The notes: generated by a model not told the origin, from the sequence alone. 64,000 nucleotides of DNA from Treponema sp. OMZ 798 (GCF_024181385.1 NZ_CP051305.1:992001-1056000); one strand, 5' to 3'; shown: positions 1-7,254, counted from the stretch's first letter. A program made the numbers and translations.

Positions 1-56
1 ATCAGACAAGAATAAACAAATGTCTTAGAGATGCTGTTTTCGAAGGTAGATTTTAA
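1..56 (+). CDS. C-terminal end of an upstream cassette gene (partial)
   Basis: Reading from base 3, an open frame enters from the left edge and stops with TAA at 54-56, touching the first base of the attC core. The other two plus frames contain earlier stops. Only about 17 residues are visible, so no family can be named. The position, ending at the attC edge, is what is expected of a cassette gene and resembles the other cassette genes here whose stop codons lie in or beside attC. Calling it coding is an inference. Confidence 0.45.
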   Translation, partial: QTRINKCLRDAVFEGRF

Positions 57-122
57 CCTAACACCCGCTTCAACGCTGACAAACGGGACTGAGCCCGTTT
101 GCAGGTTAAGCGGATGTTATGT
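56..122 (+). repeat. attC recombination site 1
   Basis: It begins with a 7-base core ACCTAAC (RYYYAAC) and ends with GTTATGT (GTTRRRY). The inner arms are imperfect inverted repeats, CGCTTCAACGCTG against CAGGTTAAGCG, around a GC-rich hairpin (AAACGGG against CCCGTTT). This is the layout of an integron attC (59-base element) that folds as a single strand. Confidence 0.9.
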
Positions 123-125
123 GGA

Positions 126-140
126 CTGCCCTTCGGGCAG
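126..140 (+). other. Cassette-head hairpin after attC1
   Basis: CTGCCC-TTC-GGGCAG is a perfect 6-bp stem with a 3-base loop, starting four bases after the attC core. It lies just before the ribosome binding site of the lipoprotein gene. No T-run follows, so it does not look like an intrinsic terminator. Function unknown. Confidence 0.6.
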
Positions 141-155
141 CAAAAGGAAGAATTT

Positions 156-962
156 GTGAAAGTAAAAATAATGTTATTCTTTTTTACTATTACTCTTATT
201 TCTTGTATAGAAAAATCTGCAAATGACTTATTTGAAAGTTTTGTGCAGAAAGAATCTAATGAAAAATATCTTGTATTAAAAACAGCTGATTTAAACCCTA
301 CGGAATCACTAGACGGTAATTACCTGAAAATAATAGAAAACCACGGCAATACAAATTATTTACTTGAAAAAGCCGAATCAATAAAAGAAACAAAATATTG
401 TATTCCCAATTTGGTTTGTCCGATGACAGAGGGTGATATTGCTGTTTGTATGCTCATCGACATGTATCAAATGTCCGATAATTATTTTGAAACTGTAATG
501 TATGAAAATATAAAAAGAAAAACGGATAGTGCTAAAGATTTTTGGGATTATATTCATGCTTCCGAAAATAATCGAAAAGAAATCATTCGGAAAATTACGG
601 AATGGATTATGATTTATAAAAGTAGTGATTTATTATTACCTTGGACTGAAGACGAAATTATCAATCATCGCTTTGAACTTATATCGGATACTAAAATAGA
701 AACTTTTGTATTTCATCAAACAGATGATGAAATACAGATAGTAGATTGTATTTATGATAAAAAAGATTCTTTTGTTACAGGTCCAATTGAATATTGGTGT
801 ATAGAAAACGGTTTACTTTGTATTTATCAGGATGAAAATATGCTTTTCAAGAAACGAATTATAATCGGTAAAATTCGAATTGATGAAGAAAAAGAGATTT
901 TATATGCCTATAGAAATAATAAAAAGATTGAATATAAATATACAAAAAATAAAAGCACCTAA
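156..962 (+). CDS. Putative lipoprotein, integron cassette gene
   Basis: A 268-residue protein of unknown family. I chose the GTG at 156 because AAGGAAG at 144-150 sits at good ribosome-binding distance; the upstream in-frame ATG at 99 lies inside attC1 and is unlikely. From this start the protein opens with Lys residues, a hydrophobic stretch and a lipobox-like LISC at about residues 14-17, so it is probably exported and lipid-anchored in the cell envelope. The rest is Lys/Glu/Ile-rich without a motif I recognise. Its TAA stop lies in the first core of attC2. It is the only gene of its cassette. Confidence 0.75.
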   Translation: MKVKIMLFFFTITLISCIEKSANDLFESFVQKESNEKYLVLKTADLNPTESLDGNYLKIIENHGNTNYLLEKAESIKETKYCIPNLVCPMTEGDIAVCMLIDMYQMSDNYFETVMYENIKRKTDSAKDFWDYIHASENNRKEIIRKITEWIMIYKSSDLLLPWTEDEIINHRFELISDTKIETFVFHQTDDEIQIVDCIYDKKDSFVTGPIEYWCIENGLLCIYQDENMLFKKRIIIGKIRIDEEKEILYAYRNNKKIEYKYTKNKST

Positions 963-1021
963 CACTCGCTTCAACCTGACATTGCGGACGAGCCGCAAAG
1001 CAGGTTAAGCGAATGTTAGGT
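957..1021 (+). repeat. attC recombination site 2
   Basis: Core ACCTAAC at 957-963 and GTTAGGT at 1015-1021, with arms CGCTTCAACCTG and CAGGTTAAGCG and an inner TTGCGG/CCGCAA hairpin. It belongs to the main sequence family in this array (sites 1, 2, 3, 4 and 6). Confidence 0.92.
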
Positions 1022-1024
1022 TGA

Positions 1025-1039
1025 CCTGCCTACGGCAGG
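1025..1039 (+). other. Cassette-head hairpin after attC2
   Basis: CCTGCC-TAC-GGCAGG, a perfect 6-bp stem with a 3-base loop, starts four bases past the attC core. Its sequence differs from that after attC1 but the position and shape match. Confidence 0.6.
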
Positions 1040-1103
1040 CAGGTGCGGAACCGACCTATAACATTTATTTCGATCTAAAAATAAATATTATAGGAGAAAT
1101 TTT

Positions 1104-1445
1104 ATGGACGAATTTGTAGAACGCCTTGCAGGTATAGGAATCCCAGCATTGATTTTTATAATCGTAATGAGTAGTACTGGTCTTGTAGGGGCCGCAGCAG
1201 TAACAGCGACATTGGCGTTACTTGGACCTGTTGGAATGATAGGTGGAGTTATAACATTAATAGTTATAGGAGCTGGTTCTTCAGTAATAGCCAAATATGG
1301 ATATGAAGCTATTATTTCTGCAACTTGTAAAAAAATCATGGAAAAAGAACATCTTTCAAAAGATGATATGTGTGCAAGGATAGATTCATATTATATTACT
1401 AAAGGTTTACGAGAAAAAATAAAAGCAAAAATTAGAGAATCATAA
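1104..1445 (+). CDS. Small membrane protein, integron cassette gene
   Basis: 113 residues with a good ribosome binding site (TAGGAGA) before the ATG. Residues about 10-65 are Gly/Ala/Ile-rich and form two or three likely membrane segments. The remaining C-terminal half is charged and probably cytoplasmic. Similar Gly/Ala-rich small proteins of unknown role are widespread, from memory, but I cannot name a family. It shares a cassette with the toxin-antitoxin pair downstream but is separated from it by its own terminator and by the inserted IS element. Role unknown. Confidence 0.7.
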   Translation: MDEFVERLAGIGIPALIFIIVMSSTGLVGAAAVTATLALLGPVGMIGGVITLIVIGAGSSVIAKYGYEAIISATCKKIMEKEHLSKDDMCARIDSYYITKGLREKIKAKIRES

Positions 1446-1457
1446 GTTTTAAGTTTT

Positions 1458-1493
1458 CTCCCTATGATTATGTAAAAATTCATAGGGAGTTTT
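1458..1493 (+). terminator. Intrinsic terminator after the small membrane protein
   Basis: A 10-bp stem, CTCCCTATGA (1458-1467) against TCATAGGGAG (1480-1489), is followed by TTTT. It ends the first transcription unit of this cassette before the IS insertion point. Confidence 0.65.
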
Positions 1494-1506
1494 ACTGTAA
1501 GAAAGT

Positions 1507-1515
1507 ATTTTCTAT
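1507..1515 (+). repeat. Target-site duplication, left copy
   Basis: ATTTTCTAT directly left of the IS element; the same 9 bases recur at 2678-2686. A 9-bp duplication is in the range known for ISAs1-family elements. Confidence 0.85.
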
Positions 1516-2677
1516 CACGGCTTACGCATGAAAAAAAATAGCCGATATTTAAAGTATGAAAACATTAAAAGAATATTTTAACGAACTTAATGATAATCGT
1601 CAGTCGGGCAAAGTAAAACATCTAATCAGCGAAATATTGGTAATAGCACTGTGTGCTGTTTGTAGCGGAGTTCAAACTGTATTTGAAATAGGGGAATTTG
1701 CCGAAGTAAAAAAGGATTGGCTAAAAAATGAGGTAGGACTCTTGTTAGAAAATGGAGTTCCTTCGCACGACACCATAGGAAGAGTCCTTGCGATGATTAA
1801 TCCCAAACAATTTCAAAGCCTTTTTATCTCGTGGATTGAACAATCCCTTAATATTCCAACAGGTTCATACATTCATATTGATGGAAAAACATTACGTGGA
1901 AGTGCAAGTGAACAAAGTAGAGGTATTCATTTGGTAAGTGCATTCGCTCACGAAGCGGGAGTTGTACTAGGACAAATAAAATGTGCTGAAAAATCGAATG
2001 AAATCACAGCAATTCCTGAACTCCTTAACCTTTTAAAACTAAAACACTCGATAATTACTATAGATGCCATGGGGTGTCAAAAAGAAATAGCAAAAGAAAT
2101 CACAAAGAAAAAATGTGATTATGTATTGGCTCTAAAAGAAAATCAGCCGGCAGCGTATAATGATGTAAAAGATTATTTTTCTATAGAAGATAAAGACTTT
2201 CAAAACACACTTTTAAGATTTGAAACCTTGGATATAGGGCATGGCAGAGAAGAAAAAAGAGAATACTTTCTTTCAACTAATATAAACTGGTTTGCAGATA
2301 AGAATAAATGGGCAAATTTAAAGAGTTTTGGAATGGTCAAAAGCACTGTAAGGTGCAAAGGCAAACAATACAGTGAAAAGCGTTACTTTATTAGCAGCAT
2401 AGAGGATATAAATGAGTTTGTAACAGCTGTAAGAACACATTGGACAATAGAAAACACTTTACACTGGTCGCTGGATGTAATATTTAGAGACGATGAATGT
2501 CAAATTCGAGAAAAAAATACTGCTGAAAACATAGCAATTTTAAGGAGGATTTGCTTTAATCGAATAAAAATGTATCAAAATGGTAAAACTCTGAAAAGGA
2601 AGAAAATGCTTTGTACTTTTGATGATTCATTTAGGTTTAATGTTTTATTTAGCTAAGGAATTCATGCGTAAGCCGTG
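1516..2677 (+). mobile_element. ISAs1-family insertion sequence, complete
   Basis: A 1,162-bp element bounded by perfect 17-bp inverted repeats (1516-1532 and 2661-2677, starting CACGGCTTACGC) and flanked by a 9-bp direct repeat. It carries one transposase gene. It lies inside a gene cassette, between the terminator of the small membrane protein and the promoter of the toxin-antitoxin pair, disrupting neither. Both ends and the open frame are intact, suggesting recent arrival. Confidence 0.92.
1556..2656 (+). CDS. ISAs1-family transposase
   Basis: 366 residues, full length for the family. The DDE catalytic pattern is visible: Asp in HIDGKTLRGS (about residue 105), Asp in ITIDAMG (about 165) and Glu in HWTIENTLHWSLD (about 300). 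An N-terminal associated domain precedes the catalytic core. It would cut and join the inverted repeats of the element. No clear ribosome binding site precedes the ATG, as is common for transposases. No frameshift or stop is seen, so the element may still be active. Confidence 0.92.
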   Translation: MKTLKEYFNELNDNRQSGKVKHLISEILVIALCAVCSGVQTVFEIGEFAEVKKDWLKNEVGLLLENGVPSHDTIGRVLAMINPKQFQSLFISWIEQSLNIPTGSYIHIDGKTLRGSASEQSRGIHLVSAFAHEAGVVLGQIKCAEKSNEITAIPELLNLLKLKHSIITIDAMGCQKEIAKEITKKKCDYVLALKENQPAAYNDVKDYFSIEDKDFQNTLLRFETLDIGHGREEKREYFLSTNINWFADKNKWANLKSFGMVKSTVRCKGKQYSEKRYFISSIEDINEFVTAVRTHWTIENTLHWSLDVIFRDDECQIREKNTAENIAILRRICFNRIKMYQNGKTLKRKKMLCTFDDSFRFNVLFS

Positions 2678-2686
2678 ATTTTCTAT
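2678..2686 (+). repeat. Target-site duplication, right copy
   Basis: ATTTTCTAT immediately right of the IS element, identical to 1507-1515. Its last T is the first base of the likely -35 hexamer of the downstream promoter. Confidence 0.85.
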
Positions 2687-2714
2687 AGACATAAAGGTAT
2701 TATTATGGTATAAT
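2686..2714 (+). promoter_or_regulatory. Promoter of the toxin-antitoxin cassette genes
   Basis: TAGACA at 2686-2691 and a perfect TATAAT at 2709-2714, spaced by 17 bases. It belonged to the cassette before the IS arrived; the insertion duplicated the bases next to it without changing the -10. Confidence 0.7.
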
Positions 2715-2734
2715 AAGGTCACTAGGAGGTGCAT

Positions 2735-2995
2735 ATGCCGCAAATAGTACCAATTAGAGACTTAAAAAATACTAGTACGATTTCAAATCTTTGTCATGAA
2801 ACAAATGAGCCGATTTTTATAACAAAAAATGGCTATGGTGATATGGTTATTATGAGTATGGAAACATATGAAAAAAATGCTTTTTTTAATGATCTTTATA
2901 GTAATTTGGAAGAAGCAGAAATGGATTTACAAAACGGCAGGGTTTCCGGTATTGATGAGGCCGTAGAGGAGATAAAAAATCGGTATGATTTATGA
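2735..2995 (+). CDS. Type II antitoxin, Phd/YefM family
   Basis: 86 residues from ATG 2735, preceded by AGGAGG at 2724-2729; a GTG two codons earlier is too close to that site to be used. The N-terminal pattern, IVPIRDLKNT followed by EPIFITKNGYGDMVIMS, is typical of Phd/YefM antitoxins, which bind DNA through the N-terminal domain and wrap the partner toxin with the C-terminal tail. The gene overlaps the toxin gene by 11 bases. By analogy the pair would repress its own promoter. Such modules in cassette arrays are thought to discourage loss of the array. Confidence 0.88.
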   Translation: MPQIVPIRDLKNTSTISNLCHETNEPIFITKNGYGDMVIMSMETYEKNAFFNDLYSNLEEAEMDLQNGRVSGIDEAVEEIKNRYDL

Positions 2996-3299
2996 TGTTC
3001 AAATCACTGATAAGGCAAAGAGAGATTTGAATGAAATTGTAAGATATATAAAAGAGATACTTGTAAATTCAAATGCTGCATCAAGTTTATTAGATGATTT
3101 TTTTAGACAAAAATCTTTTTTAACTGAAAATCCATATATGTTTCCTAGATGTTCTATTTTGAGATTGCATAAAAAAGGTTATCATCGTTTTATATTTAAG
3201 AATAATTATCTAGCATTATATTTAATTGATGAAGAGAAAAAGATAGTTACTATAATGCATATATTTTATGCAAAACGTGATTATGGAAAATTATTATAA
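2985..3299 (+). CDS. Type II toxin, RelE/ParE superfamily
   Basis: 104 residues. The fold signature is recognisable: VQITDKAKRDLNEIVRYI near the N-terminus, ENPYMFPRC in the middle and HIFYAKRDYGKLL at the C-terminus. RelE members cut mRNA on the ribosome and ParE members inhibit gyrase; the sequence alone does not settle which applies here. It overlaps the antitoxin gene start-to-stop by 11 bases, implying coupled translation. It is full length with no visible defect. The gene ends two bases before attC3. Confidence 0.88.
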   Translation: MIYDVQITDKAKRDLNEIVRYIKEILVNSNAASSLLDDFFRQKSFLTENPYMFPRCSILRLHKKGYHRFIFKNNYLALYLIDEEKKIVTIMHIFYAKRDYGKLL

Positions 3300-3301
3300 A
3301 A

Positions 3302-3367
3302 ACCTAACACTCGCTTCAACCTGACATTGCGGAGTAGCCGCAAATGCAGGTTAAGCGAATGTTATGT
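3302..3367 (+). repeat. attC recombination site 3
   Basis: Core ACCTAAC at 3302-3308 and GTTATGT at 3361-3367, with the same arms and inner hairpin as sites 2, 4 and 6. The interior is nearly identical to attC4. Confidence 0.93.
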
Positions 3368-3370
3368 GGA

Positions 3371-3389
3371 CTGCCGTCAATAACGGCAG
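3371..3389 (+). other. Cassette-head hairpin after attC3
   Basis: CTGCCGT-CAATA-ACGGCAG, a perfect 7-bp stem with a 5-base loop, starts four bases past the attC core. It shares GTGGACTGCC with the head of cassette 1, but the paired half differs in a compensating way. Confidence 0.6.
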
Positions 3390-3455
3390 CAAGTTTTAAG
3401 TAAAAAACAAACCATATAGCATATTTTTCCCCATAATAATTTGTGAAGGAAGATT

Positions 3456-4193
3456 ATGCGAGATATTGAAAAATATGCACTGGATTATAGTGCAGATGGC
3501 TTTGAAGTTATTCAGGAAAGTTTTAGACGAAAAAAAATATTGGAAATTTTGAGGAGATATGAGCTGCAAGAAATATTAGATATAGGCACTGGCATGCAAC
3601 CAGTTTTTACTGAGCTTGGAAATATAAAGTATAAAAAATATACCTGTATAGAGCCGAGTTTGCAATTATATGAAAATGCGAAACAAAAAGCAATTGGAAA
3701 TAAAAAAATCGAATGTATAAATGATTTTTTTCCAAGTGAAAAAATGAATAATAAAAAGTATGACTTTATAATCTGTTCAAGTTTACTACATGAGATAGAA
3801 AATCAGGAGGAATTTCTAGAAGCAATAAAAAGAAATTGCAAAAAAGAGAGTAAAGTATATTTTTGTGTTCCCAATGCAAATTCTTTTCATAGAATTCTTG
3901 CAAAGAGAATGGGGATCATAAGAAATATTAATGAAAAAACGGAGCGCAATGTAGAGCTTCAGCAGAACAATGTGTTTGATGTAGATAGTCTTAAGGAAAT
4001 GTTAGAAGATAAAGTTTTTTTTATAATGGAATGCGGAACATTTTTTATGAAGCCTTTTACCCATAAGCAGATGTATATGGCATTTAAAGAAAAAATAATA
4101 GATGAAAAAGTTTTAGAGGGATTATATAATTGTAGTGAAGAGTTTTCAAAGAATGGCTCAGAAATTTATATGATTGCTAAAGTAATCACATAA
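3456..4193 (+). CDS. SAM-dependent methyltransferase, integron cassette gene
   Basis: 245 residues with GAAGGAAG before the ATG. The SAM-binding motif ILDIGTGMQPVF is at about residues 40-51, an acidic residue ends strand 2 (TCIEPS), and DFIICSSLLHEI at about 105-116 is the motif IV region of class I methyltransferases. The substrate cannot be told; small-molecule or lipid substrates are as likely as macromolecules. Its TAA stop (4191-4193) lies inside the core of attC4. It is the single gene of its cassette. Confidence 0.82.
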   Translation: MRDIEKYALDYSADGFEVIQESFRRKKILEILRRYELQEILDIGTGMQPVFTELGNIKYKKYTCIEPSLQLYENAKQKAIGNKKIECINDFFPSEKMNNKKYDFIICSSLLHEIENQEEFLEAIKRNCKKESKVYFCVPNANSFHRILAKRMGIIRNINEKTERNVELQQNNVFDVDSLKEMLEDKVFFIMECGTFFMKPFTHKQMYMAFKEKIIDEKVLEGLYNCSEEFSKNGSEIYMIAKVIT

Positions 4194-4253
4194 CACTCGC
4201 TTCAACCTGACATTGCGGAGTAGCCGCAAATGCAGGTTAAGCGAATGTTATGT
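4188..4253 (+). repeat. attC recombination site 4
   Basis: Core ACATAAC at 4188-4194 and GTTATGT at 4247-4253. The interior is almost base-for-base that of attC3, suggesting exchange or shared origin. Confidence 0.93.
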
Positions 4254-4256
4254 GGA

Positions 4257-4272
4257 CGCCCGCACTGGGGCG
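4257..4272 (+). other. Cassette-head hairpin after attC4
   Basis: CGCCC-GCACTG-GGGCG, a 5-bp stem, starts four bases past the attC core. Same position as the other cassette-head hairpins but with a different stem sequence. Confidence 0.5.
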
Positions 4273-4298
4273 CTTAATAGTAAAATGGAAATCAAAAT

Positions 4299-4988
4299 AT
4301 GGAAAATAAGAACAGACCAATAACGACATTGTTTATGCTGGTATCAGTTGATGGAAAAATAAGTACAGGCTCGACTGATGAACTTGATGTAGATAAAGAT
4401 TTTCCTAAAATCAAAGGTTTAAAAGAAGGCCTGCATCAATACTATGAAATCGAACAAACTACTGATTTATGGTCTTTTAATACAGGTCGAGTTCAGGAAA
4501 AGATGGGAGCAAACAAAAATACTTTACCTCCAAAAACACCTGTTTCATTTGTTTTGCTAGATAATTCACATTTGGATGAGCGAGGAATAAAGTATTTTTG
4601 CGCCAAGTCAAAAGAATTTGTTCTTATGACATCTAACAAAAATCATCCAGCTTATTCAGTTAATGAGGAAAATTTTCATATATTGTATCAGGAAAAATTT
4701 TCTTTAAAGAATGGTCTTTACCAGTTAAAAAATGATTTTGGCTGTGAACGTCTTACCGTTCAAAGCGGAGGCACTGTGAATTCTATTTTTCTACGAGAAA
4801 AGCTGATTGATTTTGTAGACATAATTTTGGCTCCTGTCCTCATAGGCGGAAAAGATACATCCACACTTATAGACGGTAAATCCATAATGTCTGAAAAAGA
4901 GCTTGCATCATTAGGAGTATTGAAGTTATTGGAGTGTAAAACTTTAAGCAATTCATACATTCGTCTTAGATATAGGGTAATCAGCTGA
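4299..4988 (+). CDS. RibD C-terminal domain / dihydrofolate-reductase-like reductase
   Basis: 229 residues. The fold is recognisable by TTLFMLVSVDGKIS near the N-terminus, a central strand-helix region, and LTVQSGGTVNSIFLREKLIDF followed by ILAPVLIGGKDTSTLIDG near the C-terminus. This is the RibD-C/DHFR-like NAD(P)H-dependent reductase family, used in riboflavin synthesis and in unrelated reductions. It lacks the deaminase domain of full RibD and is not beside rib genes, so a riboflavin role is unlikely. It shares its cassette with a tautomerase (54-bp gap), hinting at a joint small-molecule function. Confidence 0.82.
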   Translation: MENKNRPITTLFMLVSVDGKISTGSTDELDVDKDFPKIKGLKEGLHQYYEIEQTTDLWSFNTGRVQEKMGANKNTLPPKTPVSFVLLDNSHLDERGIKYFCAKSKEFVLMTSNKNHPAYSVNEENFHILYQEKFSLKNGLYQLKNDFGCERLTVQSGGTVNSIFLREKLIDFVDIILAPVLIGGKDTSTLIDGKSIMSEKELASLGVLKLLECKTLSNSYIRLRYRVIS

Positions 4989-5042
4989 AGTTTAGGGCTA
5001 AACAAGATAGCAGCAAACCCCGCTTTAATTGGAGGAAAATAA

Positions 5043-5273
5043 ATGCCACACGTAGAAATCAAATGTTTTCCTGGAAGAACAGAAAATCAGAAGAAATTGT
5101 GTGCTAAAAAAATTTCAGAAGTATTCGCAGAAACATTAGGATGTAAAACTTCAAGCGTTTCAGTAGCAATTAAGGATGTCCCAGAAGAAAAATGGAAAGA
5201 AGAAGTTTGGAACAAATCAATTATTTCGGAAAAGGAATTTTTATATAAGAACCCAGAATATACATGTAACTGA
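5043..5273 (+). CDS. 4-oxalocrotonate tautomerase family protein, PptA-like
   Basis: 76 residues, the normal size. Pro follows the initiator Met, giving the N-terminal catalytic proline after Met removal. The opening MPHVEIKCFPGRT closely matches the E. coli PptA (YdcE) pattern, and the C-terminal EKWKEEVW region fits as well. These enzymes move double bonds in keto/enol substrates; the substrate here is unknown. A GGAGG ribosome binding site precedes it. It is the second gene of the cassette with the RibD-like reductase. Confidence 0.88.
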   Translation: MPHVEIKCFPGRTENQKKLCAKKISEVFAETLGCKTSSVSVAIKDVPEEKWKEEVWNKSIISEKEFLYKNPEYTCN

Positions 5274-5297
5274 AAATCTTACAAAATAAATAGTACG

Positions 5298-5360
5298 GTA
5301 TAACAAAGGTTCGTAGCCGACAGCGGGTCGAGCCCGCTGCGGTACAACCAATTGTTAGAC
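5298..5360 (+). repeat. attC recombination site 5 (divergent type)
   Basis: Core GTATAAC at 5298-5304 and GTTAGAC at 5354-5360. The interior differs from the main family: GGTTCGTAGCC against GGTACAACC, with a GC-rich hairpin (CAGCGGG/CCCGCTG) in the middle. Cassettes keep their own attC, so this cassette probably came from a different source lineage. Confidence 0.85.
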
Positions 5361-5536
5361 CGATGCCTCATGGCACAATTAACTGCAACTTTGAAAAAAT
5401 AGGGTGCGTTTTTTATAAATTAAAGCATAAAACCAAAATTAATAGCTTAAATTTTTTTGGATAAAGTTGTATTATAATATCTACTTGGATAAGGAAAAGT
5501 AAACTTTTATCTGAGGATTTTATTAATTCTTATTTT

Positions 5537-5565
5537 CTGACAAAAAATTCAAAATATGGTATAAT
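5537..5565 (+). promoter_or_regulatory. Promoter of the MNT/HEPN cassette
   Basis: CTGACA at 5537-5542 and a perfect TATAAT at 5560-5565, 17-base spacer. It shows this cassette is expressed from its own promoter rather than relying on the array promoter. Confidence 0.75.
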
Positions 5566-5582
5566 AGAGGGAGAGAGATGCT

Positions 5583-5906
5583 ATGAAAGCAGAGATAAAG
5601 AAAGAATTGGATATTCTTGTTAATGCGATATGTAACAATATGAAAGTTAATGAAATTTACCTCTTCGGATCTTACGCATATGGAAAACCAACAAAAGATA
5701 GTGATTTTGATCTTTATGTTGTAATTCCTGATAATTCTGTCCGTCCATTGATAGCTATGCAAGAACTTGGACTTGCAATTTCATCATATCAAAAGCGCCC
5801 GGTGGATTTACTTGTTTCAAACAGTAGTTCCTTTAATAAAAGGAAAAACATTACTTCCTGTATAGAAAGTGAAGTTGTAAAAAAAGGAGTAAAACTATAT
5901 GAATAA
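5583..5906 (+). CDS. Minimal nucleotidyltransferase (MNT), antitoxin of an MNT/HEPN pair
   Basis: 107 residues. The nucleotidyltransferase signature GSYAYGKPTKDSDFDLYVV (about residues 30-48) has the GS motif and the Asp pair, and a third acidic position (PVDLLV) follows. MNT proteins paired with HEPN partners act as antitoxins, in studied cases by transferring AMP to the HEPN toxin. The gene is intact and overlaps the HEPN reading frame by 8 bases. It has its own promoter just upstream. Confidence 0.85.
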   Translation: MKAEIKKELDILVNAICNNMKVNEIYLFGSYAYGKPTKDSDFDLYVVIPDNSVRPLIAMQELGLAISSYQKRPVDLLVSNSSSFNKRKNITSCIESEVVKKGVKLYE

Positions 5907-6324
5907 TCCATCGGAAATTTCAAAAGAGTGGTATTCCTATGCAGAACGGGATTTAATTACTGCAAACCATCTTGTCAAGACTCTTCATCCTGTTCCGCTT
6001 GAAATTGTCTGTTATCATTGTCAACAGTCATCAGAAAAATTTTTAAAAGGCTATATTGCAGATTAAAATAAAGCCATTCAGAAAACTCATGATTTAAAAT
6101 TGCTTGTAAACGAATGTATGCAGACAAAAGCGGAGTTTAAGACTATTGAACGGGAATGTGCTCGACTGACACCTTATGGAGTTCAGTCAAGATATCCATT
6201 TGCAATGGAAATTGAAGAAGAAGACATGAAAAAAGCATTAAATGATGCTAATAAGATAAAAGCATTTGTAAACAATATTTACAAATCGGATGAAAATAAT
6301 CAAATATCTGAAGAGAATATCTGA
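5899..6324 (+). pseudogene. HEPN-domain toxin gene with internal stop codon
   Basis: The frame beginning at ATG 5899 reads as a HEPN protein (about 142 codons): AERDLITANHL near the N-terminus, CYHCQQSSEKFLKGYI, then after the break KTHDLKLLVNEC and LTPYGVQSRYPF. A TAA at 6064-6066 interrupts it exactly in frame, and the sequence continues as HEPN on the other side, so a single base change (for example CAA to TAA) explains it. The HEPN partner of MNT is normally the RNase toxin. It would be inactive unless the stop is read through or translation restarts. No frameshift is present. Confidence 0.85.
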
Positions 6325-6550
6325 TAAAAAGACAGCCTCTAACTCATTTTGAAGGTTTTCTAAGTATTTTAAACTTGCTAAGAATATCAATGGAATATAA
6401 GACCTCCGGATGGTTTGGTATTTAGAATATAAAGCTGTTAATTTATATAAAATTTTAGCTTTTTATTTAAGAATGTATAGTACTAAAAAGCAAAGTAGTG
6501 TAAAATTAAAAGCATAATTGTTAATATAAGCGATTAAACAAAATAAAAGT

Positions 6551-6616
6551 GTCTAACACCCGCTTCAACCTGACATTGCGGACAAGCCGCAAATGCAGGT
6601 TAAGCGAATGTTATGC
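6551..6616 (+). repeat. attC recombination site 6
   Basis: Core GTCTAAC at 6551-6557 and GTTATGC at 6610-6616, with the main-family arms and inner hairpin. The 226 bases between the HEPN remnant and this site show no open frame or recognisable element. Confidence 0.92.
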
Positions 6617-6701
6617 TCACATGCCACTGGTGTGGTTGAGAAAGAAAAAAGTAAGTGACTTTTGTCTCTTGTAAAAAAAAGTAATTTTAGAGGAGGATTA
6701 A

Positions 6702-7184
6702 ATGATATTTAAAGAAATCAAAAAAGATTCAACATGGGTTGAAGTTGATTATATGGCAACATGGAAATATGGATATGATTTTATTCTGGATGCAGTTCAA
6801 GTTTTAATCGATATGGATTTCAGAGATAATACTCAAAAAGCAGCTACTTTTTTTATTGCCGGAGCCCCCGATAAAGATCATATCGAGGAATTAAGAAAAT
6901 CCAACCTTAAAGTAAGAGAATGTCCTGTATTTCAAAAAGAATGTGGGGGAATTTCGATTGCAGGAAGCAGTTCATTTATGGAGGTCTTATTTCAAATTTG
7001 TTTCTTTAACCAGACTAATGTTATTAAATTGTTTTGTCCGATAAAAGAATACTTCGAAAAAAATGGTGATCGAGTCTTTGATAACTATCTTAATAGTATT
7101 GAAATAAAAGCATATTGTGCAGATACAGAAAGGAGAGTAAGAGAAGAATTGAAACCTAAATTAAAAAAAATAAAAACCACATAA
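6702..7184 (+). CDS. Unknown cytoplasmic protein, integron cassette gene
   Basis: 160 residues with a strong ribosome binding site (AGAGGAGG) before the ATG. No signal peptide or membrane segment. The protein is mixed alpha/beta in character, with a GISIAGSSSFMEVL stretch in the middle and a charged, Lys-rich C-terminus. I do not recognise a family. Its TAA stop (7182-7184) falls inside the first core of attC7. It is alone in its cassette. Confidence 0.7.
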   Translation: MIFKEIKKDSTWVEVDYMATWKYGYDFILDAVQVLIDMDFRDNTQKAATFFIAGAPDKDHIEELRKSNLKVRECPVFQKECGGISIAGSSSFMEVLFQICFFNQTNVIKLFCPIKEYFEKNGDRVFDNYLNSIEIKAYCADTERRVREELKPKLKKIKTT

Positions 7185-7244
7185 CACAGTTTTCAAATCC
7201 AAAAAACCGATCAAGGCTATTTGCGTTTTAAAATAATGTTATCT
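7180..7244 (+). repeat. attC-like site 7 (second sequence family)
   Basis: Outer cores CACATAAC and GTTATCT lie 65 bases apart as in the other sites. The interior (CACAGTTTTCAAATCC...) differs from the main family and resembles site 8. Its arms pair poorly, so recombination activity is uncertain. Confidence 0.65.
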
Positions 7245-7254
7245 GGATTGCCCA

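Noticed and set aside
99..155. ATG at 99 as the start of the lipoprotein
   Set aside because: This codon lies inside attC1; GTG 156 has the ribosome binding site and gives a proper signal peptide.
1088..1339. Minus-strand frame opposite the small membrane protein
   Set aside because: It is the complement of a Gly/Ala-rich gene with its own ribosome binding site; no start signal on the minus strand.
6064..6066. TAA in the HEPN gene as a recoded codon
   Set aside because: Recoding with TAA is not known in these bacteria and no SECIS-like structure follows; a nonsense mutation is simpler.
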